From NCBI GenBank assembly GCA_030429545.1, contig JAUIFF010000001.1:717599-781598 (forward strand): a DNA stretch of 64,000 nt, written 5' to 3'. Shown here in pieces: positions 48,622-56,501 of the stretch. Below the pieces are notes generated by a model that saw nothing but the letters and a program-made list of their open reading frames with translations, was not told where the DNA came from and searched no databases. A program made the position numbers and the translations under genes. Numbering within the stretch: the stretch's first letter is position 1; the number at the start of each line of letters is the position of its first letter. The DNA is from Polyangia bacterium (GTDB lineage Bacteria > Myxococcota_A > Polyangia > Nannocystales > Nannocystaceae).

Positions 48622-49575
48622 ATGTGCGGAACCTGTGGCTGCTCTGATCCCTCCAACGTAACGATCGACGACGGTCGTGGCGTGCACACACACATATTGG
48701 CCGATGGCACCGAGGTGACCCACAGCCACGAGCGTGGCGGCTCGCAACATCATGCCCACGAGCATGGAGGCTCGCAACATCACGCCCACGAGCACGGAGG
48801 CTCGCAACATCACGGCCACGAGCACGGCGGCTCGCAACATCACGCCCACGAGCACGGAGGCTCGCAACCCCACACCCATCACTCAGATCGGTCGATCGCA
48901 CCGGCACACGACACCACGCTTATCACCCTCGAACAGCGGGTTTTGGCCAAGAATGAGCGCCTCGCCGAACGCAATCGGGCGTTCTTCCTCGGCCGCAAAC
49001 TCTCTGTTGTCAACCTGATGAGTTCGCCCGGTTCCGGCAAGACCTGTCTCCTCGAACGCACGCTCACCGAGCTGCGCCCGCACGTCGATGTCGCGGTGCT
49101 CGAAGGAGACCAGGAGACCAGCAACGATGCTGCACGACTTCGCCAAACTGGTGCGCCTGTCGTTCAGATCAACACGGGGACGGGCTGTCACCTCGAAGCC
49201 GACATGGTGTGGCGTGGACTGTCGCAACTCGACCCGCCGGCGGGATCCACTTTGTTTATTGAAAATGTCGGTAACCTGGTTTGTCCCGCACTTTTTGACC
49301 TCGGGGAACACGCCCGCGTGGTGCTGTTTAGCGTGACCGAGGGCGAGGACAAACCGGTGAAATACCCCCACATGTTCCGCCGCGCCGACCTTGTACTCCT
49401 GACCAAAACCGACCTCCTGCCATACCTCGAATTCGACCTCGATCGCGCACACTCGTCGATCACCGAAGTCGCACCCGATGCCGAGGTGTTGCAGCTCTCG
49501 ACCAAGTCGGGGGAGGGGGTCGACGCTTGGGTGCAGTGGCTGAAACGTTTGAGCCGCGAAACCGTGGGTCGTTGA
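48622..49575 (+). CDS. hypB: nickel-inserting GTPase HypB with His-rich repeats
   Basis: A 317-residue GTPase. It has the N-terminal CGTCGC metal site, then five ten-residue repeats of the type HHAHEHGGSQ (residues of about 34-83), then the G domain: SSPGSGKT (P-loop), EGDQETSND, GTGCHLEADM (conserved Cys/His) and NTK-like LLTKTDLL. The His repeats probably store nickel. Last gene of the hyp operon. Confidence 0.94.
   Translation: MCGTCGCSDPSNVTIDDGRGVHTHILADGTEVTHSHERGGSQHHAHEHGGSQHHAHEHGGSQHHGHEHGGSQHHAHEHGGSQPHTHHSDRSIAPAHDTTLITLEQRVLAKNERLAERNRAFFLGRKLSVVNLMSSPGSGKTCLLERTLTELRPHVDVAVLEGDQETSNDAARLRQTGAPVVQINTGTGCHLEADMVWRGLSQLDPPAGSTLFIENVGNLVCPALFDLGEHARVVLFSVTEGEDKPVKYPHMFRRADLVLLTKTDLLPYLEFDLDRAHSSITEVAPDAEVLQLSTKSGEGVDAWVQWLKRLSRETVGR
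48721..48870. repeat. 30-bp tandem repeat, five copies, in hypB
   Basis: Five units of 30 bases, each CAC/CAT GCC CAC GAG CAC-type codons followed by GGAGGCTCGCAACAT, differ by only a few bases. They encode the His-rich repeats and could expand or shrink in frame. Confidence 0.9.
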
Positions 49576-49942
49576 GCTCGACGGTTCCTCCAACAATTCG
49601 AGGGGAGTCGACTCGCGGATCGCCCTGGCAGAATCTTTGTCACGCCAACGGTTTCGAGCCGAGCGGGTCAGGCGGCTCGGTTCGCAGCAAGCGTCTCGAA
49701 CGCCACGAAAGCGAATGGGATGGCGGCTGCCAAACGTCGCGCATCATCGCCCCGAGCTGTCTCTCCAGACACGCGTGAGGTTGTCGGCAGCCTGCGCACG
49801 CGAGCGCGAATCGCCACCCGCGAGGTTGGCACCACCTGCGGTGCAAGCAGGTTTTGCGGAAAGAACACGTGCCACCCGCAGTGATCACGATCGATTGTCA
49901 ACGAGAACACCGGAGGTTGTCCCGGTATGATGCGGCCCGGGC
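49576..49942. other. intergenic region without clear gene
   Basis: These 367 bases separate hypB from the histidine kinase. Short frames on both strands lack ribosome binding sites and protein character. I see no terminator with T-run, no repeat and no RNA gene motif. Confidence 0.5.
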
Positions 49943-52120
49943 ATGTCCGAAAGTACTCGTGAGACATCGACGTCGCGCTGGCTGTGGCGCGCAGGACTCG
50001 TAGCGATCCTGGTGTTCACCGGGTGGTGCCTCAAGACGATTTTTGAGGTCCAACGCATGCGGGCCGACGTCGAGGAGCACGTGGTGTGGCTGATCGAGAT
50101 TCAATCGATCTCCGAGGCGAGCGAGGCCGACGACCCACAGTGGCCGCTGCTGCGAGATCGCCTAGAGCTACTCCGGGAAGACGTGAGCTCGCATCCCGAC
50201 AGCCTAGGCGACGGCTCCGGGCTGGCCACGGTGGCAACCACAATCGACGCAGCCCTGGCGGCGTTACCCGGCGATTCGCAGCCTACCACTGCTCAAGTCG
50301 ACGCACTTCACAGCCATCTCAACAGCTTGGTTCGTCGGATACGCGGCCGCACAGGTGGGCTGTCGGCAGTGCTCAGCGAATATTGGAACTCGCTGATCGC
50401 ACTCGCCCTGAGTGCGCTGTTGCTGTTGGCGGTTTGTGGCGCATTGGTCCGGCGATTGTCCAACCAACGCCATGCGCTCGCCGAAGCCAACCGCCACCTC
50501 AGCGCCGCCAAGCTCTCGGCCGAGGCCGCCAATCGTTCGAAGGGCGAGTTTCTTGCCGACGTCAGCCATGAAATCCGCACACCCATGAATGCCATTTTGG
50601 GGATGACCCACCTCGTGCTCGAAAGTCCGCTCGCGTCGGAGCAACGGAAACATCTACAGGTTGTACGGGCGTCTGCCGAGGGGCTGCTTGGGCTTGTCAA
50701 CGGACTTCTCGACCTCTCAAAAATTGATGCCGGCAGGCTCGAGATCGAGTCGGCCGCGTTTGACCTGCGAGCGTGTGTCGGCGGTGTCCTGCAGGCTCTG
50801 GCCATGGGTGCCGCCGAAAAAGGTCTCGAGCTCGTGGGCGAGGTGGCGCCACAGGTTCCACAACAGATCTTCGCCGACGAGGCACGATTGCGGCAAACAC
50901 TGCTTAACCTCGTGGGAAATGCCATCAAATTTACGGACAAGGGCGAGGTGGTTGTACGCATTGAAGCTGTCGAAACTCCCGCCAATGATACGCCGCAAAC
51001 CTCGAGCGACATGAGCCCGGAGTTTGAGCTGGTGTTCTCGGTGCAAGACACGGGCATTGGCATCGCCGCAGACAAGCTCGAGGAGATTTTTGTGGCCTTC
51101 AAACAGGCCGACGTGACGACCTCACGGCGGTTTGGTGGCACCGGCCTCGGGTTACCCATTTCCAAACGCCTCGTGGGCCTGATGGGCGGGAGCTTGACGT
51201 GCACGAGCCAACCCGGCCACGGATCGAACTTTACATTTACGCTGCCAACCCGGGCCGTTGGTCCGTGGCAAGACCCTATGTATATGCAGGAGAAGGCGGC
51301 ACTGAGCGGGCGTCGGCTCGTGGTTATCGAACCCAACCCCATTGCAGCCAATGCCATCACCCGGGCGGCCGAGAGTTGGGGAATGGAGGTCGAGGCCGTT
51401 GCCGAACGCGAGGACCTTGCCACGCGACTGCGTGGCGATGGGCAAGCATCCGCCCTGATTGTGCTCAATGGCGATGACCGGCACGACCATTTTGACTGGT
51501 TTCAAACGCAGCTCACACACGAGCCAACACTCGCCGCGCGTACGCTGGTGATTGTGCCCGTAACCGTGCCGCGAGAGCGCTTCCAACGGTTCTCGGAACT
51601 TGGCCTATGCTACCTCACCAAGCCGGTGCTCGACCGTGACTTGCGAACCTCCCTCGCCGGCGTGGCGACAAACGGTGAGCTCTCGCGCGAGCCATCGGGC
51701 CCGGCTCCCGGTCCCCAAATCGAGCACCCGGGGTTGAAGATCCTCGTGGTGGACGACAGTGCGACCAACCGAATGTTGGCAGTTGGGCTGCTGGGCAGGC
51801 ACGCCGACGTCAGTGTTGCATACGACGGGCGTCAAGCACTCGAGATGATCGAGCAGCAGGCCTTCGACCTGGTGTTGATGGATGTGCACATGCCGGTGAT
51901 GGACGGCCTAGAGGCGACAAAGACCCTGCGCCGGCTCGAGGCGACAGGGCGACAGCGCCTGCCGGTTGTGGCCCTGACCGCAGGTGCGACCTCGGAGGAG
52001 CGCTCGTCGTGTCTCGCGGCTGGGATGGACGAGTTTGTCGACAAACCGATTCGCCCACATGTGCTCTATGCCAAGATCAACACGATCATGCGGGCGCACA
52101 GCAGCCGTCCACCTGCCTGA
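49943..52120 (+). CDS. hybrid sensor histidine kinase with two receiver domains
   Basis: A 725-residue protein. Two membrane helices (about residues 15-33 and 150-170) enclose a helical periplasmic sensor. A coiled segment leads to HisKA with DVSHEIRTPMNAILGM and an ATPase domain (NLVGNAIKF, DTGIGI, GGTGLGLPIS). The first receiver-like domain (RLVVIEPNPIAANAI ... LIVLNGDD) lacks the phosphoacceptor Asp. The second (KILVVDDSATN ... LVLMDVHMPVMDG) is complete. The signal and target are unknown; no response regulator gene is adjacent. Confidence 0.9.
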   Translation: MSESTRETSTSRWLWRAGLVAILVFTGWCLKTIFEVQRMRADVEEHVVWLIEIQSISEASEADDPQWPLLRDRLELLREDVSSHPDSLGDGSGLATVATTIDAALAALPGDSQPTTAQVDALHSHLNSLVRRIRGRTGGLSAVLSEYWNSLIALALSALLLLAVCGALVRRLSNQRHALAEANRHLSAAKLSAEAANRSKGEFLADVSHEIRTPMNAILGMTHLVLESPLASEQRKHLQVVRASAEGLLGLVNGLLDLSKIDAGRLEIESAAFDLRACVGGVLQALAMGAAEKGLELVGEVAPQVPQQIFADEARLRQTLLNLVGNAIKFTDKGEVVVRIEAVETPANDTPQTSSDMSPEFELVFSVQDTGIGIAADKLEEIFVAFKQADVTTSRRFGGTGLGLPISKRLVGLMGGSLTCTSQPGHGSNFTFTLPTRAVGPWQDPMYMQEKAALSGRRLVVIEPNPIAANAITRAAESWGMEVEAVAEREDLATRLRGDGQASALIVLNGDDRHDHFDWFQTQLTHEPTLAARTLVIVPVTVPRERFQRFSELGLCYLTKPVLDRDLRTSLAGVATNGELSREPSGPAPGPQIEHPGLKILVVDDSATNRMLAVGLLGRHADVSVAYDGRQALEMIEQQAFDLVLMDVHMPVMDGLEATKTLRRLEATGRQRLPVVALTAGATSEERSSCLAAGMDEFVDKPIRPHVLYAKINTIMRAHSSRPPA

Positions 52121-52270
52121 TTTTTAAGGCATGTTTTTGTGCGCATGTCGCTGGCATCGCGGATGTGGTTAGGTTAGACTGCGAGACGTGGTTGGGATTG
52201 CTCGAGTGTTGCGCATAGCCGAGCCGAAGGCGCGTTTGTCTTCGGCTGTTCGCTAATCGTCGCGAGCTCG

Positions 52271-52326
52271 GGCCAAAGGTTTGGCCAGCCATCTTATAAA
52301 TGGTCAGCAAGTGGTTCAATTCCACC
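52271..52326 (+). other. tRNA-like fold, acceptor stem not found
   Basis: Inside the 292-base gap before ppk2: D-arm GGCC-AAAGGTTT-GGCC, anticodon-like arm GCCAT-CTTATAA-ATGGT (anticodon position TAT), 5-base spacer and a T-arm (A)GTGG-TTCAATT-CCAC(C) with a canonical T-loop. The flanking bases do not pair into a 7-bp acceptor stem (only a bulged match) and there is no CCA. Probably a decayed tRNA or chance. Confidence 0.25.
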
Positions 52327-52412
52327 GCGGCGGATCGACACCCCCCAACTGCGGGCATGGATGTCGCCGAGATGGGTGATATTCCACAGGCGGGACGTGA
52401 TATGTTCTCGGC

Positions 52413-53273
52413 ATGGGCGAACCGAGGGGTTTCACGGCGGAGGAACTACAAAACGTTTGTACGCGCAAGCAGCTCGTCAAAATTGCCAAGCGGGAAAAGA
52501 TTCCCTACCGCGCACACCTGCGGCGCAGTGGGTATGAGGTGGAGTTGCGCAAGCTACAGGCCCAGTTGGTCGACTTGCAACACTGGATTGCCGAACACAA
52601 AAAGCGTGTGGCGGTTGTGTTTGAAGGCCGCGATGCCGCCGGCAAAGGCGGCACGATTCGGCGGTTTATGGAGCATGTCAACCCCCGTAGTGCGCGCATT
52701 GTCGCCCTGACAAAGCCGACGGAGGTCGAGCGCGGTCAGTGGTACTTCCAGCGGTATATCAAAGAGCTGCCAAACCCCGGTGAGATCGTGTTTTTTGACC
52801 GCAGTTGGTACAACCGTGCCGTCGTCGAACCCGTGATGGGGTTTTGTACAAAAGAAGAATACCGCCAGTTTATGGTTCAAGTGCCCGAGTTTGAGCACAT
52901 GCTGTGCGAAGACGGTGTCCAGATCATCAAGTTTTGGTTCAGCGTCTCCAAACGCGAGCAAAAGCGCCGGTTCGACGCCCGCCTAAAAAGTCCGCTCAAA
53001 CGCTGGAAGTACAGCCCGGTCGACGAAAAGGGCCAGGAGTTGTGGGATCGCTACACCAAATACAAGGAGCGGATGTTCTCCGAGACCCACACCAGCTTTT
53101 GCCCGTGGGTGATCGTCAAGGCGGATTCCAAGCGACTCGCACGGCTTGAAAGCATGCGCTACGTGCTCTCGCGGTTTGACTACCCCGGCCGCGAGTCTGC
53201 CAACATTCGCCTGCTGCCCGACCCGAACGTCATTCGCCGTTACCATCGCCAACTCGAACAGATCGATATTTAA
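52413..53273 (+). CDS. ppk2: polyphosphate kinase 2, first copy
   Basis: A 286-residue PPK2: Walker A in GRDAAGKGGTIRRF, lid-like region, Walker B in FFDRSWYNRAVVEPVMGF, and KRWKYSPVDEKGQELWDRYTKYKERM. PPK2 enzymes transfer phosphate between polyphosphate and nucleoside (di)phosphates in the cytoplasm. The single-domain length fits class I. A second copy follows after 12 bases. Confidence 0.93.
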   Translation: MGEPRGFTAEELQNVCTRKQLVKIAKREKIPYRAHLRRSGYEVELRKLQAQLVDLQHWIAEHKKRVAVVFEGRDAAGKGGTIRRFMEHVNPRSARIVALTKPTEVERGQWYFQRYIKELPNPGEIVFFDRSWYNRAVVEPVMGFCTKEEYRQFMVQVPEFEHMLCEDGVQIIKFWFSVSKREQKRRFDARLKSPLKRWKYSPVDEKGQELWDRYTKYKERMFSETHTSFCPWVIVKADSKRLARLESMRYVLSRFDYPGRESANIRLLPDPNVIRRYHRQLEQIDI

Positions 53274-53285
53274 CGGGCTCTCGCC

Positions 53286-54077
53286 ATGGCTAAATCACAA
53301 CAGTCTGAACAACTCGAACTCAGCGAAGAAGACCTCGCGCTTCTCAATACCCGGCTGGGGCACCGCCTGCTGTTTCGCCGCCCCGAAGTCGATGTCGCGC
53401 GTGCGCTTCGCGACCTGCGTTACGAGCATCAACTGCGCGAGTTGCAAGTTAAACTGATCGCCCTGCAAACCTGGGTGATCGAGCAACGCGAACGGGTTTG
53501 TGTGTTGTTTGAGGGCCGCGACGCCGCCGGCAAGGGTGGGGCGATTCGCCGGGTGACCGCGCGGATCAACCCACGTCACTTTCGCGTTGTTGCGCTCGAC
53601 AAGCCAACGGCCGATGAACGTGGGGAGTGGTATTTTCAGCGTTACGTCCGCTGTCTGCCACGCCCCGGAGAACTCGTGTTCTTTGACCGCAGCTGGTACA
53701 ACCGGGCGATCGTCGAGCCCGTCAACGGCTTTTGCACAGACGACGAATACCGGGTGTTTATGACCCAGGTCAACCCGTTTGAGCAAATGATCTGTGAGTC
53801 GGGGGTCCACCTGATTAAGTTGTACTTTTCGATCACCAAGCACGAGCAGGCCAAACGATTTGGCGAGATCAAAGACGACCCATGCAAGCGCTGGAAGATT
53901 ACCCCGGTCGACCTGCGTGCCCAGGAGTTGTGGGACACCTATACCCACTACAAAGAACGCATGTTTGCGCAGACCAATACGGCCACAAGCCCGTGGATAA
54001 TTATCGACGCGAACCGCAAAAAACCGGCCCGGCTCGCGGCGATCGAGCATATTCTCGCGCGGCTTCCCTATACGTAA
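53286..54077 (+). CDS. ppk2: polyphosphate kinase 2, second copy
   Basis: A 263-residue PPK2 with the same motifs (GRDAAGKGGAIRRV, FFDRSWYNRAIVEPVNGF, KRWKITPVDLRAQELWDTYTHYKERM). It differs from its neighbour over the whole length, so the duplication is old, and the two may prefer different nucleotides or directions. It is in one transcript with the first copy. Confidence 0.93.
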   Translation: MAKSQQSEQLELSEEDLALLNTRLGHRLLFRRPEVDVARALRDLRYEHQLRELQVKLIALQTWVIEQRERVCVLFEGRDAAGKGGAIRRVTARINPRHFRVVALDKPTADERGEWYFQRYVRCLPRPGELVFFDRSWYNRAIVEPVNGFCTDDEYRVFMTQVNPFEQMICESGVHLIKLYFSITKHEQAKRFGEIKDDPCKRWKITPVDLRAQELWDTYTHYKERMFAQTNTATSPWIIIDANRKKPARLAAIEHILARLPYT

Positions 54078-54163
54078 TTGCCCTCGTCACGAGGGGTGCA
54101 GGCGTTGGTGAACACCATCGTCCGCGAACGTCTGTCGCCACTTCGGTCTCGCTTGCAAGTAAG

Positions 54164-54193
54164 AAGACCCGGTGGTGTTCACCCCCGGGTCTT
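54164..54193. terminator. hairpin between convergent genes
   Basis: AAGACCCGG, twelve bases, CCGGGTCTT: a perfect 9-bp stem between ppk2 and the convergent Cys-repeat gene. Only a short CTTT follows, so it may act as a weak terminator for either side. Confidence 0.5.
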
Positions 54194-54240
54194 GGCCTTT
54201 GCTCGGACAAATCATTGCCCTTGCACGCGATGTTCTGTGC

Positions 54241-55785
54241 TTAGTTTGTGCACAGCCAGTGGACGGTGACGCTCAGTACCGGGAAGTTTGCATCTCCGGC
54301 CCCGTCGAATGTCATGTTGCCGGGATTGTTACAGCTGCTGGAGTTGCCCTGACAGTAGCCGCAGACACTCCCGCAGGTGCCTCCCCACTGGGACACCGTG
54401 GTGAAGCCGAGTTCTTGGCAGATGACGTCTGCTTGGTAGGTACCACCGTTGTTCGCCGAAACCCAGGCGGAGTTGTCATCGATGGCACAGATGACCCACG
54501 GGTCTCCCGAGTTCACGCCGACCGTACTTTCGTCGCAGACTGAGAAGTTGCTTGTGCAATTATTTGTGCAATCATCGTTGTTGATGTTGTTACCATCATC
54601 GCACTCTTCCACGCCGGCTTGGACAAACCCATCCCCACACACGGCATTGGCACACATCACACAATCGTCTTCGTTGTCGTCATTGCCGTCGTCGCACTGC
54701 TCCCCCGGTCCGAGGAAGGAGTCGCCACAGGCCTGAAGCGTACAATTGAGTTTGCAGATACCGTTATTACTGTTGTTTTCACCGTCGTCGCATTCTTCGT
54801 CCTGTTGAAGAATCCCATCTCCACACGATGCAAGTTTACAGGCGTTGGTACAGGTGTCGTTGTCGATCTCGTTTCCATCGTCGCAGCCTTCGTCTGGCCC
54901 GACAAACCCATCGCCGCAAACGTTGAGCACGCAGTCGGGCAAACACGCCCCCATCTCGCCGTTGTTCTCGCCATCATCGCACTCCTCAACATCCGCGAGC
55001 ACAAGGCCATCGCCACAGACTGCGTTCGTACATGCCAAGGTACAGATTCCACCGTCGCTATTTTCTGGCCCTAGGTCGCACTCTTCACCATCTTGGACCC
55101 AGTTATCGCCACAGGCGGGACCGGTGCACAGGTCGGTGCAGCCATCGTTTTGGTCCCCATTTTGGCCATCGTCGCACTCCTCTTGGGGGTCGGTCACGCC
55201 ATTGCCGCAGGCCTCGTCGACACACTGATCGCTGCAGCCATCACCGCCCATGGTGTTGCCGTCGTCACAGGTTTCGCCCGGGCCGAGGTCGCCGTCGCCA
55301 CAGACATTGAGTATGCAACTATCGTTGCAGCCCTTTCCGGGGCCGTTATCTGTGCCGTTATCACACTCTTCGTTGGATGCGTGGACGGCACCGTCACCGC
55401 AAACGTTGACTGCACAGCTACTCGTGCAGTCCGCGTCGTCGCTGTTGTTCGGGCCGTCATCGCAGCCTTCACCCTCCTGGATAATCCCATCACCACAGGT
55501 CGCCATCGTGCATGCGTTGGAGCACGCGTCATCGTCAACCATATTGCCATCGTCACAGTCCTCGGATGCATCGACGACACCGTCACCACAGGTCGGTCCG
55601 GCTGTCGTTCCGGTCTCCTCCTCCGTTGTGGATTCGCCGGTTGACTCCGTTGTCGTCGTGGTTGTTGTGGTTGTTGTGGTTGTTGTGTCCGTATCTGAGC
55701 CCGAGCCCGTGTCTTCTGAGCCGCATGCCGACAGGAGAAGGGGTAAGGCGAGAAAAATACACCGGGTGCCCATAATTTTTCGCAT
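54241..55785 (-). CDS. surface lipoprotein with eleven DUF4215 Cys repeats
   Basis: A 514-residue lipoprotein (LLLSAC), a Thr run and Glu/Thr linker, then eleven units of CGDG...(E)CDDGN...C..C and a C-terminal domain of about 90 residues with scavenger-receptor-like features ([35 protein letters not shown]). I start at ATG 55785, just before the lipoprotein signal; an in-frame extension to 55992 would put 69 residues in front of it. Likely an adhesin or ligand-binding surface protein. Confidence 0.85.
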   Translation of the reverse strand: MRKIMGTRCIFLALPLLLSACGSEDTGSGSDTDTTTTTTTTTTTTTESTGESTTEEETGTTAGPTCGDGVVDASEDCDDGNMVDDDACSNACTMATCGDGIIQEGEGCDDGPNNSDDADCTSSCAVNVCGDGAVHASNEECDNGTDNGPGKGCNDSCILNVCGDGDLGPGETCDDGNTMGGDGCSDQCVDEACGNGVTDPQEECDDGQNGDQNDGCTDLCTGPACGDNWVQDGEECDLGPENSDGGICTLACTNAVCGDGLVLADVEECDDGENNGEMGACLPDCVLNVCGDGFVGPDEGCDDGNEIDNDTCTNACKLASCGDGILQQDEECDDGENNSNNGICKLNCTLQACGDSFLGPGEQCDDGNDDNEDDCVMCANAVCGDGFVQAGVEECDDGNNINNDDCTNNCTSNFSVCDESTVGVNSGDPWVICAIDDNSAWVSANNGGTYQADVICQELGFTTVSQWGGTCGSVCGYCQGNSSSCNNPGNMTFDGAGDANFPVLSVTVHWLCTN

Positions 55786-56501
55786 CATGCAGAGTAGGTA
55801 ACATGTTCGATAAGACATGTCTAAATGAAGTTGTCGAACATCCGAATGCTCAAAATTGGGACGTACTTGCGATTTTCGAACCTGGGAAACAACCTGAAGT
55901 ATCGCCCATGTCCGAGTACCTGCATGCAGGCGAGTATTCGTTCGTTGCGAACATTGGCAATGGACCTGGCTTGTGTGCGCCCCGAATGCCAAGACAGGGT
56001 CTATGCAAATTTTTGCGGGGTCGTTGCTCTCTATCGAACACAGCGAGCATATAATGCGTTACAAACCGTCGATTCGCCGTTTCTGATGACGTCGCGGTCA
56101 TGAAAACCTGCGAGGTTTACGGCGCGCCACTGTTGGAGGTTGTCTGGTCTACGGATTCGACCTTCGGGTGCCAATTCACGGTCGTGCCCAGGCAGGACGT
56201 CACGGCGTATTTCTAGTACGTGGCAGCTCTCGAAGGTCGCCGATGGTCGAAGTTCCGGTTTTGGTCAAAAGGACAAACGCCCGCTGGGGCTCGTCCAAAC
56301 GCAGTGAAACGCGTGAAGACGCTTCCCTGCGTGGTGGTATATTGGGCTTATCGGGGACCTTCTGCGGCGCGGTTGCAACGTTCGAGCGTTCGACCGTCAA
56401 GCAGTCGCGGAAAACAAATCACTCGGTGTCGAAGGCAGAGAACATGCCCACGAACACCGAGCTTGCACGGTCACCGGCGTACCGGTGTCATGTTGAGAAA
56501 A
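55786..56501. other. long intergenic region with nested palindromes
   Basis: 716 bases without a convincing gene. Near its left end ATGTTCGA (55803-55810) and TCGAACAT (55833-55840) enclose the perfect palindrome AGACATGTCT. This lies just upstream of the Cys-repeat lipoprotein gene and may be its regulatory site. I see nothing definite in the rest; several short frames lack ribosome binding sites. Confidence 0.4.

Noticed and set aside
48721..48870. CRISPR-like array of five 30-bp units
   Set aside because: The units are directly contiguous without spacers and code for His-rich repeats in hypB.
49576..49942. Possible small RNA or gene after hypB
   Set aside because: Several weak stems but no promoter, terminator or known RNA motif.
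55803..56103. Two short plus-strand frames (83 and 92 codons)
   Set aside because: No ribosome binding sites, atypical composition, and they overlap each other and the nested palindromes.
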